DNA of 64,000 nucleotides. Origin: Pseudoflavonifractor sp. AF19-9AC (GTDB taxonomy: Bacteria > Bacillota > Clostridia > Oscillospirales > Oscillospiraceae). The stretch is from the NCBI RefSeq assembly GCF_003478995.1, contig NZ_QUGI01000006.1, positions 141,013-205,012 of the forward strand, written 5' to 3'. The notes beneath the pieces are model-generated. The model saw nothing but the letters and a program-made list of their open reading frames with translations, was not told where the DNA came from and did not search any database. Each line of letters starts with the position of its first letter. Positions within the stretch are counted from its first letter, which is position 1. Below, piece by piece: positions 9,308-16,689 of the stretch. The translations under genes and the position numbers were made by a program.

Positions 9308-10747
9308 ATGCAGGTTTTGGAACATCTGGAACCCAAGAAGGTATTTTCGTTTTTTGAGGCCATGTGCGCCATTCCCCATGGCTCCCGGAACACGAAGGCG
9401 ATCAGTGATTGGTGCGTGGCCTTCGCCAAGGAGCGGGGACTGGAGTACCATCAGGATGCCAACAACAACGTGATCATCGTCAAGCCCGCCGCTCCCGGCT
9501 ATGAGGAGGCCCAGCCCATCATTCTCCAGGGCCATCTGGACATGGTGTGTGAAAAGGCTGCGGGCTGCACCAAGGATATGGAGCGCGAGGGCCTGGATCT
9601 GGCCATTGACGGGGACTATGTCTACGCCAAGGGCACTACTCTGGGCGGCGATGACGGCATCGCCGTGGCCATGGCCCTGGCCGTCCTGGACGACAACACT
9701 CTGCCCGCCCCCCGGATCGAGGCCGTATTTACCTCCGATGAGGAAATTGGCCTCTTGGGCGCCTCCGCCATGGACGTCGCCCCTCTGAAGGGAAGAAAGA
9801 TGATCAACCTGGACTCCGAGGCAGAGGGAATCTTTACCGTCAGCTGCGCCGGCGGCAACACCACCACCTGCATTCTTCCCATCACCCGTGCCGCCTTCGG
9901 GGGCACCGCCCTTCTGATTACTGTGGGCGGCCTCACTGGCGGACACTCCGGCGCGGAGATCCACAAGGGCCGCGCCAACTCCAACCAGCTCATGGGCCGG
10001 GTACTCCGCGCCCTGGCGAAGAAGGCCCCCATGTGCATCCAGCGCGTGGACGGCGGTCTGAAGGACAACGCCATCCCCGTGGAAACCCGGGCAGTCGTGA
10101 TTGTGTCTGACTCCCAGGCCGCCCAGCAGGTGGCCCAGGATATGGAGCATATCCTGCAAAACGAGTACCACACCACCGATCCCGCCCTGTTTGTCAAGGC
10201 GGAAGCTGCGGATGCATCTGGACTTCCTCTGGATCCGTCCTCCACAGCAAAGGTGATCTGCATGCTCCAGTGCCTGCCCAACGGGATCGAGGCCATGAGC
10301 GCCGAGATTCACGGTCTGGTCCAGACCTCCCTCAACATGGGAATTCTGGTCACCGGGGAGGATTCCGTACAGGCCTCTTACAGCGTACGCAGCTCGGTGG
10401 ACTCCCAGAAGCAGATGCTCAAAGAGCGTCTCAGCTGCCTGATGGAGCAGTTGGGCGGCCGGGTAGAGTTTACCGGAGAATATACCGGCTGGCAGTATCA
10501 GGAGGAGTCTCCCCTGCGGGAGCTGATGGTGGAGGTTTTCCGCGATCAGTACGGCAAGGACCCGAAGATTGAGGCCATCCACGCCGGACTGGAGTGCGGC
10601 ATCTTTGCCGGAAAGATGCCTGGGCTGGACTGCGTCTCCCTGGGTCCCGATCTGCTGGAGATCCATACCCCCAGAGAGAAAATGAGCATCTCCTCCGTTC
10701 AGCGGGTGTGGAACTTCCTGCTGGAGGTTCTGAAGCGCTCCAAGTAA
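9308..10747 (+). CDS. pepD: aminoacyl-histidine dipeptidase (M20 family)
   Basis: A 479-residue cytosolic metallopeptidase, the usual PepD length. Visible metal-site motifs are LQGHLDMV (about 74-81), GTTLGGDDGIAVA (about 110-122), SDEEIG (about 145) and NLDSEAEG. The C-terminal segment GLECGIFAG...EIHTP supplies the last histidine. It hydrolyses Xaa-His and other dipeptides, matching the OPT transporter upstream. ATG at 9308 follows AAAGGAGC. A strong terminator closes the unit. Confidence 0.9.
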   Translation: MQVLEHLEPKKVFSFFEAMCAIPHGSRNTKAISDWCVAFAKERGLEYHQDANNNVIIVKPAAPGYEEAQPIILQGHLDMVCEKAAGCTKDMEREGLDLAIDGDYVYAKGTTLGGDDGIAVAMALAVLDDNTLPAPRIEAVFTSDEEIGLLGASAMDVAPLKGRKMINLDSEAEGIFTVSCAGGNTTTCILPITRAAFGGTALLITVGGLTGGHSGAEIHKGRANSNQLMGRVLRALAKKAPMCIQRVDGGLKDNAIPVETRAVVIVSDSQAAQQVAQDMEHILQNEYHTTDPALFVKAEAADASGLPLDPSSTAKVICMLQCLPNGIEAMSAEIHGLVQTSLNMGILVTGEDSVQASYSVRSSVDSQKQMLKERLSCLMEQLGGRVEFTGEYTGWQYQEESPLRELMVEVFRDQYGKDPKIEAIHAGLECGIFAGKMPGLDCVSLGPDLLEIHTPREKMSISSVQRVWNFLLEVLKRSK

Positions 10748-10764
10748 GCTTTAATCATAAAGGC

Positions 10765-10801
10765 AAAAAGGAGGACACGACGTTGTCGTGTCCTCCTTTT
10801 T
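10765..10801 (+). terminator. intrinsic terminator after pepD
   Basis: A perfect 17-bp stem (10765-10781 with 10785-10801) around a GTT loop, ending in TTTTT. The A-run on the other side lets it work in both directions, so it can also end the minus-strand MerR operon. Confidence 0.9.
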
Positions 10802-10873
10802 CGTTTCAAGAACTATTTTGACCCCGCTGCTGTTTGCGCAGGGTACATCATTGCTTCGCCGGGATGAAAAAAG

Positions 10874-11131
10874 CTATTCGGCCAGCCTCGCTTGAATCTC
10901 AGGGATGGATAGTCCCTGTGCCTTCAGCTCCCCAATGCGTTCCAGGCGCCCCATGGTTTCTACACGGCGGTAGCGGCGGGTCAGGTTGCTCTCCGGCTGG
11001 CAAAAGGGAAGCATCCCTTCCTCAGTATAGAATTTCAGCGTGCTGTACCGCAGGCCGGTCAGGCGGGCCAACTCGCCAATGGTCACCCACTGATCTTGGA
11101 GGATTGCCTCCATACTGCGTCGTCTGGACAT
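10874..11131 (-). CDS. short MerR-family regulator
   Basis: An 85-residue protein that consists of little more than the MerR winged helix-turn-helix: ITIGELARLTGLRYSTLKFYTEEGML-type sequence at about 16-42, then the wing and YRRVETMGRLERI. It lacks the long dimer helix and effector domain of full MerR proteins, so it may act with the protein encoded just upstream. ATG at 11131, with GAGGG eight bases ahead. Second gene of a two-gene minus-strand operon. Confidence 0.8.
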   Translation of the reverse strand: MSRRRSMEAILQDQWVTIGELARLTGLRYSTLKFYTEEGMLPFCQPESNLTRRYRRVETMGRLERIGELKAQGLSIPEIQARLAE

Positions 11132-11142
11132 AGAGCCAACCC

Positions 11143-12030
11143 TCAGAGATACACCGGGACCAGGGCCATACCCTGAATCGGGAGCCTGACAGTCCGGGTG
11201 GTAGGCCAGGCGCGGTAGAAGCTTCCATCAATCTCCAGTAGGGTCTCGCTCCCATTGGGTACCTCCCGTACCCGGTGGCCCCGTGCCTTCAGATATTCCA
11301 CCACGGCCGTCCGGCGCTCCTTCACCGTAGTGCCCAGTACCACCTGGTCAATAAAAATGGACGCCCTCCGCTCTAAAAACGGGAAAAACAGTGCTACACC
11401 TTCCAGATAGGGGTTCCGGAACATCGCCCGCTTGGCCCGCATCGCCTTCAGTCCCAGGGCAACCAGAGCATCATGGAATTCCTCCTCCACCAGACAGCGC
11501 CAAACCGGATTTTCGGTCGCCAGAGCGGTTACCCGGCTTTGCACCTCGTCCTGCTCCCGGGTGCTGAACAGCTCATTGAGCACACAGCTCTCCCGCAGCA
11601 GCCAGAACAGCGCCCCACATTCCACAGTGGGCTCTCCCAGCTCCAGCAGCTCCGCCCGGAACTCCTCCACCGCTTTCCGCCAGGCCCCTTCTTCCCCGCG
11701 CCACATCAGCAGCTCCACACCAGAGGTGGCGTAGAGCATATCGCTGCCCATTAGCGCAGGCGCCTCTTCCATCACTCCCATCGCCTTCAGAGCAGAAAAA
11801 TTCTCCTTTTCCAACGTCCTGGCCGCACGGCCTCTCAGCTTCCGGGCCGCCTGTCCGGCCGCCCGGACTTTGGCGGCGAACTCCTCCGGCGACTCCAGGG
11901 CCAAATCCAATGCCGGGGACAAAATTTCCGCGGCAGCCAAAGCCCGATCCACAGCTTGGCGGGCCAGACTGTTCCGGCTGGACTCCAGCCCATTCATGGC
12001 AATCAGCGCATAGACATGGTTCAGCTCCAC
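11143..12030 (-). CDS. unknown 295-residue protein paired with MerR
   Basis: A largely helical, Ala/Leu/Glu/Arg-rich soluble protein with no family I recognise. No membrane helix or catalytic motif stands out. The GTG at 12030 was preferred to a TTG at 12036 because GGAGGGA abuts the TTG but lies seven bases before the GTG. It is followed after 11 bases by the MerR-like gene, a gene order that suggests a regulator pair, perhaps with this protein carrying the sensory part missing from the short MerR. Confidence 0.6.
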   Translation of the reverse strand: MELNHVYALIAMNGLESSRNSLARQAVDRALAAAEILSPALDLALESPEEFAAKVRAAGQAARKLRGRAARTLEKENFSALKAMGVMEEAPALMGSDMLYATSGVELLMWRGEEGAWRKAVEEFRAELLELGEPTVECGALFWLLRESCVLNELFSTREQDEVQSRVTALATENPVWRCLVEEEFHDALVALGLKAMRAKRAMFRNPYLEGVALFFPFLERRASIFIDQVVLGTTVKERRTAVVEYLKARGHRVREVPNGSETLLEIDGSFYRAWPTTRTVRLPIQGMALVPVYL

Positions 12031-12066
12031 GTTCAATCCCTCCTCTGCCGCTGGGCAATCAATGCG

Positions 12067-12129
12067 TTTCCTTTACTTATTACTTACTACTTACGATTTA
12101 GAAATAACATACGCCCCATTTCCTGTCAA
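12067..12129 (-). promoter_or_regulatory. promoter and repeated operator-like motif
   Basis: On the minus strand TTGACA (12124-12129) and TATTTC (12101-12106) are 17 bases apart. Just downstream, plus-strand 12072-12095 holds three TTACT/CTTAC-type direct repeats, a possible binding site for the operon's own regulator. Confidence 0.5.
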
Positions 12130-12269
12130 GCGTTTTCGCTGAGCATTTGAATCAAACGGCGGGTTCTACCAGCAGCCTCACAAAAACATGATATAATTAT
12201 TTTGATATTGATGTAGTTTTTACTGCTAAAATCGTAGTATATAAGTGAAGCCAGAAAGGAGGCGGTGAG

Positions 12270-12830
12270 ATGATAGACGATGAAAAAATCATAGAAATGT
12301 TTTTTGTACGGTCAGAGCAAGGCATCCGAGAGTTGGACGTCAAATACGGAAAAATCTGTCACAATCTCTCGTACAACATTGTGAACAGCAGGCAGGACGC
12401 AGAGGAATGTGTCAATGATGCTTACTTGGGTGTGTGGAATACCATTCCCCCAACGAGACCCAATCCACTGCTCTCTTACATTGCGAAGATTGTTCGGAAT
12501 CTTTCACTTAAAAGCTATTGGAGGAAGGAAGCGGACAAACGAAGCGGGCTATATACAATCGCCTTACAGGAAATTGAAGACTGTATTGCAGATCTGAGAA
12601 CCGTGGAAGATGAAATTGAAGCCAGAGAGTTGGCCCGTATCATCGAGACGTTTTTGGACACGCTGACCGCCGCAAATCGCGTTATTTTCATGCGCCGCTA
12701 TTGGTTTGCTGACAGCTACAAAGACATAGCTGAGTTTGTAGGTCTTTCGGAGAAAAACGTCTCCGTCCGGCTGACCCGTATCCGCGAGAAAATGAAACAA
12801 TATTTGGTGGGAAAAGGGGTGTTAATGTGA
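12270..12830 (+). CDS. sigma-70 family RNA polymerase sigma factor
   Basis: A 186-residue ECF-type sigma factor. Region 2 covers about 15-85 (DAEECVNDAYLGVWNTIPP is the region 2.2-like core) and region 4 about 125-180, ending in a helix-turn-helix (YKDIAEFVGLSEKNVSVRLTR). It directs RNA polymerase to a small set of promoters. ATG at 12270 follows AAAGGAGGCGGTGAG. The stop overlaps the start of a membrane protein that is probably its anti-sigma partner. The pair is clearly more AT-rich than flanking genes, a sign of recent acquisition. Confidence 0.9.
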   Translation: MIDDEKIIEMFFVRSEQGIRELDVKYGKICHNLSYNIVNSRQDAEECVNDAYLGVWNTIPPTRPNPLLSYIAKIVRNLSLKSYWRKEADKRSGLYTIALQEIEDCIADLRTVEDEIEARELARIIETFLDTLTAANRVIFMRRYWFADSYKDIAEFVGLSEKNVSVRLTRIREKMKQYLVGKGVLM

Positions 12831-13609
12831 ACATGAAGACGTTTTCCGATGCCATGACTGAACTTGATACAAAATATATTGAGGAAGCTCTTAACTATAA
12901 GAAGAAAGCCAGAAAGTCCAGTCGGATGAAATGGAGTGCTATGGTAGCCTGCCTTTGCATTTTAGTCATAGGTGCTTCCTATCTCTTTGCGCGCTTCTAC
13001 CACGAACAAGGGCAAAATGCTCACGGAGCAGATATTGAACCCGTAATTGAAATCACTTTAGAAGAAGCCGTGAATCATGAAACTTTTGGCAAGTTGTTCC
13101 CTACATGGATTTTTGAAGATTATACTCTTGAAGGTTCTGCTGGTATATTTGGCGATACGGTATTACGTGCGAGGTTTTATAGCGAAAGTCATGTTGATGA
13201 GTTACTGATACAAATTACAAGTAGAGAATGGTTTTATGGACAGCATCCAGACTTAGAGCTGAATACTATAATTTATCGAGAAACAACACGGGGAACCGAA
13301 AATGAAATCTATATTGATGGTGGGGATTATGTTGTCCTATACTCCTGCATTGTAAGTATGAAAAACAATAGCGACTTTTTAAAGATGGTAAATTCGGCAG
13401 CTTATTTCCAAGAAAACGATGCAAATTTGGTGTGGTTTGGAGACAGACTGCTAAAGTCTGGTAATTTATCTGAAACAACCCTTCAATGGCTAGACTGGTA
13501 TAATAGTCTGTCGGAAGAAGAACAGTTATCGGTAAGCGCAATCCCCACAGATTTACTAGAAGAAAGCGGTATTTCCGATGCCGAGGATGCAGAAGCAATA
13601 ACTGAGTAA
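12827..13609 (+). CDS. membrane partner (anti-sigma-like) of sigma factor
   Basis: A 260-residue protein with a cytoplasmic N-terminus of about 33 residues, one membrane helix at about 36-56 (WSAMVACLCILVIGASYLFA) and an extracytoplasmic domain of about 200 residues. This is the usual plan of Firmicute anti-sigma proteins next to ECF sigma genes, some of which carry a DUF4367 domain. GTG at 12827 has AAAAGGGG seven bases before it; ATG at 12833 is an alternative. Translationally coupled to the sigma gene. The role is inferred from position and topology. Confidence 0.6.
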   Translation: MNMKTFSDAMTELDTKYIEEALNYKKKARKSSRMKWSAMVACLCILVIGASYLFARFYHEQGQNAHGADIEPVIEITLEEAVNHETFGKLFPTWIFEDYTLEGSAGIFGDTVLRARFYSESHVDELLIQITSREWFYGQHPDLELNTIIYRETTRGTENEIYIDGGDYVVLYSCIVSMKNNSDFLKMVNSAAYFQENDANLVWFGDRLLKSGNLSETTLQWLDWYNSLSEEEQLSVSAIPTDLLEESGISDAEDAEAITE

Positions 13610-13632
13610 GCAATATTCAATGGAGATTTACC

Positions 13633-13740
13633 CAGGAGTGGCTTTGCCGACCCCGAGCATTTTAATCTAATGGGTGAAGCCGCCTTCCAGGCGACGAAAC
13701 CCAAAAAGAAAGACACTCCTAAGCGTGTCTTTCTTTTTGA
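13633..13740. repeat. interspersed repeat copy 1 with terminator hairpin
   Basis: About 108 bases starting CAGGAGTGGCTTTGCCGACC and ending in a hairpin (13703-13716 pairing with 13725-13738, AAAAAGAAAGACAC/GTGTCTTTCTTTTT). A second copy lies at 13873-13981, same orientation, roughly 85 percent identical by eye. The hairpin would end transcription of the sigma/anti-sigma operon and is symmetric enough to work both ways. Confidence 0.75.
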
Positions 13741-13872
13741 AACGGGTGAACAGTTTTGAGAATAAGTCTTTAGGTCTGCACCCAAACCCAAATCGCAACC
13801 CAGCCCATAACACGGCCCTTCTGGGCCGCGCCGCAAGTGCGGCGTAAATTCGGAGCGCAGCGGAGAATTGCG

Positions 13873-13981
13873 CAGGGGCGGCTTTGCCGACCCCGAGCAT
13901 TTCAATCGAAAGGGTGGAGCTGCCCTCCGGGCGGCGAAACCCAAAAAGAAAGACACGCCCAAGCGTGTCTTTCTTTTTGGA
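13873..13981. repeat. interspersed repeat copy 2 with terminator hairpin
   Basis: Second copy of the repeat at 13633. The same core and the same AAAAAGAAAGACAC hairpin (13943-13956 with 13965-13978) are kept, while the spacer between the copies (13741-13872) holds GC-rich short palindromes such as GGCCCTTCTGGGCC and GCCGCAAGTGCGGC. It lies at the 3' end of the KilA-N gene and marks the left edge of the accessory region. Confidence 0.75.
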
Positions 13982-14041
13982 ACATCGCAACACTATAGAT
14001 GCCACAGCCTTCGCCCGTTCGCAAGCGTCCAGTATATTATT

Positions 14042-14884
14042 TTACTCTCTGGGAGACAGTTCTCCGCTATGAGCCTCCAGAGCTTCGATGCGGTGATCCT
14101 GCGTCAAGATTTCCATCTGACTGATGGCGATGGCGTTGAGCTTTGCCAGCCGCTCGGCCTGAGACATTCCTTCGCTGATGAACACCGCATTCAGGTTCTC
14201 CAGATTGGAAAGGCAGACCAGTTGAGAGACATTGGCGTAGTCACGGATATTCCCTTTCAGTTCGGGATGGCTGTCCCGCCACTGCTTTGCGGTCATACCG
14301 AACAGGGCCATGTTCAACACATCGGCTTCACTGGCATACACCATGGAAACCTGCTTTGCGGAAAGCTCCGGCGGGATCAGGTTCTCCTTGATGGCATCTG
14401 TATGGATGCGGTAATTGATCTTGACCAGGTTTCGCTTGATGTCCCAGCCAAGCTGTTTCATTTCCTCGGTCTTGAGCCGCTCAAACTCCTTGACCAGATA
14501 CAATTTGAATTCGACAGAGATCCAAGAGGCAAACTCAAAGGCAATCTCCTTGTGGGCGTAAGTACCGCCATAGCGACCAGCCTTAGAGATGATGCCGATA
14601 GCCCCGGTCGATTCCACCCATTTCTGAGGGGTCATCACAAAGCTGTTCAAGCCGGCCTGACTCCTAAACGCATCGAATTCGACACGGTTAAAAGACGGGT
14701 TGTATAGAGATTCCCAAACACCCAGGAACTCAATCGTGTTCCGATTCCGCAGCCAGTTTTGGATAATGTAGCGAGGATTGTCGCTATCCTTCAGCTTGGC
14801 GATGTCAGTCAAGCTGATAAAGTCATCTCGCTCGGGATTCCATTGTACACTAATTTCCGCTCCCTTAACAACCAGTTTGTCCAC
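14042..14884 (-). CDS. KilA-N domain protein
   Basis: A 280-residue protein. The N-terminal 120 residues match the KilA-N DNA-binding fold of phage and large DNA virus proteins (SLTDIAKLKD..., WLRNRNTIEFLGVWESLYNP, then YGGTYAHKEIAFEFASWIS). The C-terminal part is helical and probably mediates oligomerisation. The GTG at 14884 follows AAGGAGG with 9-base spacing. The start overlaps the end of the phosphatase gene by 20 bases. A mobile-element or prophage-derived function is likely; the exact role is unknown. Confidence 0.85.
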   Translation of the reverse strand: MDKLVVKGAEISVQWNPERDDFISLTDIAKLKDSDNPRYIIQNWLRNRNTIEFLGVWESLYNPSFNRVEFDAFRSQAGLNSFVMTPQKWVESTGAIGIISKAGRYGGTYAHKEIAFEFASWISVEFKLYLVKEFERLKTEEMKQLGWDIKRNLVKINYRIHTDAIKENLIPPELSAKQVSMVYASEADVLNMALFGMTAKQWRDSHPELKGNIRDYANVSQLVCLSNLENLNAVFISEGMSQAERLAKLNAIAISQMEILTQDHRIEALEAHSGELSPRE

Positions 14885-15831
14885 TCGTCTGCACCTCCTT
14901 GCTGATTATTTTTTGGAGCAACCCCCGGCAGCTTTCCTCCACATCCCGCCAGGTCGTGTCGAAATCGTCGGTGTACCACGGATCGGCCACCTCTCCGGGA
15001 CGGTTGGTAAAGTCCATCAGCAGGTGCATCTTGTCGGCAAAATCGCCGCCGCAGATCCGGTACATGCTCCGCAGATTGGCTCGATCCATGCCAATCAGAA
15101 GGTCGTACTTCTCGTAATCGCTGTTCAGAAGCTGCCGGGCTCGTTTGCCGGAACAGTCGATGCCATGCTCGGACAGCTTGCGGCGGGCTGGTGGATACAC
15201 CGGATTGCCAATCTCCTCGGTGCTGGTAGCTGCCGACTCGATTTGAATGCTTTGCTCCAGACTGGCTTTCTTCACCAGATCCTTCATGATAAACTCGGCC
15301 ATCGGGCTTCTGCAAATATTGCCGTGGCAGAGAAAAAGTATCCTGATCATGCTCTGTACACTCCAACTCATTACTATCGCACTCAGTATAGCACGGAACC
15401 TCAGATTCGTCGAGTTGGATTTCCAGATGGGCGGCAGAATCGATTTTTCTCTGGAGTTCTGCCTTTGACCAGCCGAAACGACCAGCGGCACGAAGATACC
15501 AGCGCCGCTCCTCCGGCTCCATGTCTGCTTCCAGAATGACTACATTCTGCGTCCAACTGATCTCCATGGCCAGCTTCAGCAACTCGGGGGTGTCCTCATA
15601 CATCCGATAGAACTCCCGCATCCGGCGAAGGTTGCGCGGGGAGAAGCCGGAAACATCGGGGAAACGGCTGTGCAGGTGTTCGGCTGCGGCCACAGCCGCG
15701 CCTTTCTCCGGCCTGGAGCAGACGATGCGGCCCAGTTCGCAGCAGAGTTTCATCTGGGGCAGCTCAGCGTTCAGCGCGGCGTCCAGGGCTGCAAACATGG
15801 CGGAATAATCGATATTTTTGCGGATGTTCAT
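14809..15831 (-). CDS. DUF1016 N-terminal domain protein with read-on tail
   Basis: The open frame encodes 340 residues, but only the first 130 or so (to about position 15440) look like protein: GFSPRNLRRMREFY and ILEADMEPEERRWYLRAAGRFGW are typical of the DUF1016/YhcG N-terminal domain, a wHTH-like part of predicted PD-(D/E)XK nucleases. After that the frame reads out of phase through the tyrosine phosphatase gene and looks like shadow sequence. The nuclease domain of full YhcG proteins is absent. Probably the gene lost its stop by truncation or frameshift. ATG at 15831. Confidence 0.55.
   Translation of the reverse strand: MNIRKNIDYSAMFAALDAALNAELPQMKLCCELGRIVCSRPEKGAAVAAAEHLHSRFPDVSGFSPRNLRRMREFYRMYEDTPELLKLAMEISWTQNVVILEADMEPEERRWYLRAAGRFGWSKAELQRKIDSAAHLEIQLDESEVPCYTECDSNELECTEHDQDTFSLPRQYLQKPDGRVYHEGSGEESQSGAKHSNRVGSYQHRGDWQSGVSTSPPQAVRAWHRLFRQTSPAASEQRLREVRPSDWHGSSQSAEHVPDLRRRFCRQDAPADGLYQPSRRGGRSVVHRRFRHDLAGCGGKLPGVAPKNNQQGGADEWTNWLLRERKLVYNGIPSEMTLSA
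14865..15350 (-). CDS. low-molecular-weight protein tyrosine phosphatase
   Basis: A 161-residue enzyme of standard length. The N-terminal P-loop LFLCHGNICRSPMAEF carries the catalytic Cys (CHGNICRS, a CX5R site) and the C-terminal general acid is in ADPWYTDDFDTTW (DPW). It removes phosphate from tyrosine residues. The ATG at 15350 is chosen because the P-loop begins six residues later. The whole gene lies inside a longer open frame that begins in the DUF1016 gene. It is co-oriented with the KilA-N gene. Confidence 0.9.
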   Translation of the reverse strand: MIRILFLCHGNICRSPMAEFIMKDLVKKASLEQSIQIESAATSTEEIGNPVYPPARRKLSEHGIDCSGKRARQLLNSDYEKYDLLIGMDRANLRSMYRICGGDFADKMHLLMDFTNRPGEVADPWYTDDFDTTWRDVEESCRGLLQKIISKEVQTSGQTGC

Positions 15832-15867
15832 GGCTTCTCCTTTCCGGCAGAACCTGCCTTATTTTGA

Positions 15868-15921
15868 AACAGGCCAAAGAGAAGCACAGGAGGTCCCTCC
15901 TGCGTTTCTCTTTGGCCTGTT
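15868..15921 (-). terminator. long hairpin between metallophosphoesterase and DUF1016
   Basis: Arms of about 26 bases, AACAGGCCAAAGAGAA at 15868-15883 and its complement ending at 15921, with two or three internal mismatches. It overlaps the stop of the minus-strand metallophosphoesterase gene and should end its transcript. Confidence 0.7.
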
Positions 15922-16666
15922 ACACCACTTGTACCATCTGCTCCCAGAGCAGGACGAAGCGGTCGTCGATGATTTTGTTGTCGTGGTAATGTCCGAACAG
16001 CCAGTAGTGGAACTTGGCTCGTTCTTTGACTTCCTCCAGGAAGCCGGTCAGGTGGTCGTGAACATATCCACCGTTTCCCAGTATGTTCACGATGCTGTTT
16101 GGGGCGCAGTGTGTGATCACATAGTCCATCTCATAGTGAATACGCTCCAGACTGCGCTGGGCTTCCTCATATTCCGTCTTGCTGGGAAGCTCCTGCTTCC
16201 ACCAGGATCGGTGGTTGACCCGGAAGCGGGCGCCCATTCTGCGAAGAGCCCAGTATTGTTCTTCAAAATCAGGCGCTTTGGGATTCAGAACGCCATTCTC
16301 GATGTCGTGGCTCCTGGCACCGCCCATGGTGAAGAAGGAGTATCCTTGCAGGTCAAAGACCTGCCCGCGCATCAGATGGATTACATGAGGCCGGATTCGC
16401 TGGATCGTTCCACCGTTCCATTCCTCTGTCGGGTATTTGCTCAACAGGTCGAAGTTTTCATGGTTGCCGCTGATGAACAGCGTGGTAAAGGGCAGATCCT
16501 CCAGCCAGTCCAGATTCCGCTCCTCCTTCTTGCCCCCATCCCATACGCCACCAAAATCTCCGCAGATGATCATGTAGTCTTCCTTGGTCATTCCGGCCTG
16601 CTCGGGGAAGTGTTCGGGTGCGAACCGCTGGAAGTTGCCATGGGTATCGCCGGTTGCATAGATCAT
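15920..16666 (-). CDS. calcineurin-like metallophosphoesterase
   Basis: A 248-residue enzyme with the full set of metallophosphoesterase motifs: GDTHGN (6-11), ICGDFGG (about 34), SGNHENF (about 66), THCAP (about 183) and FGHYH (about 222). These bind two metal ions and cleave phosphodiester or phosphomonoester bonds. The substrate is not evident. ATG at 16666 with GAAGGTGAACC upstream. Similar genes are often cargo of serine-recombinase elements in gut Clostridia. Confidence 0.9.
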   Translation of the reverse strand: MIYATGDTHGNFQRFAPEHFPEQAGMTKEDYMIICGDFGGVWDGGKKEERNLDWLEDLPFTTLFISGNHENFDLLSKYPTEEWNGGTIQRIRPHVIHLMRGQVFDLQGYSFFTMGGARSHDIENGVLNPKAPDFEEQYWALRRMGARFRVNHRSWWKQELPSKTEYEEAQRSLERIHYEMDYVITHCAPNSIVNILGNGGYVHDHLTGFLEEVKERAKFHYWLFGHYHDNKIIDDRFVLLWEQMVQVV

Positions 16667-16689
16667 TTCGGTTCACCTTCTTTTGCTTA

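Noticed and set aside
13483..13962. Minus-strand frame with GVSFFLGF repeated twice
   Set aside because: It is translation of the two DNA repeat copies; the repeated peptide comes from the terminator hairpin, not from a protein domain.
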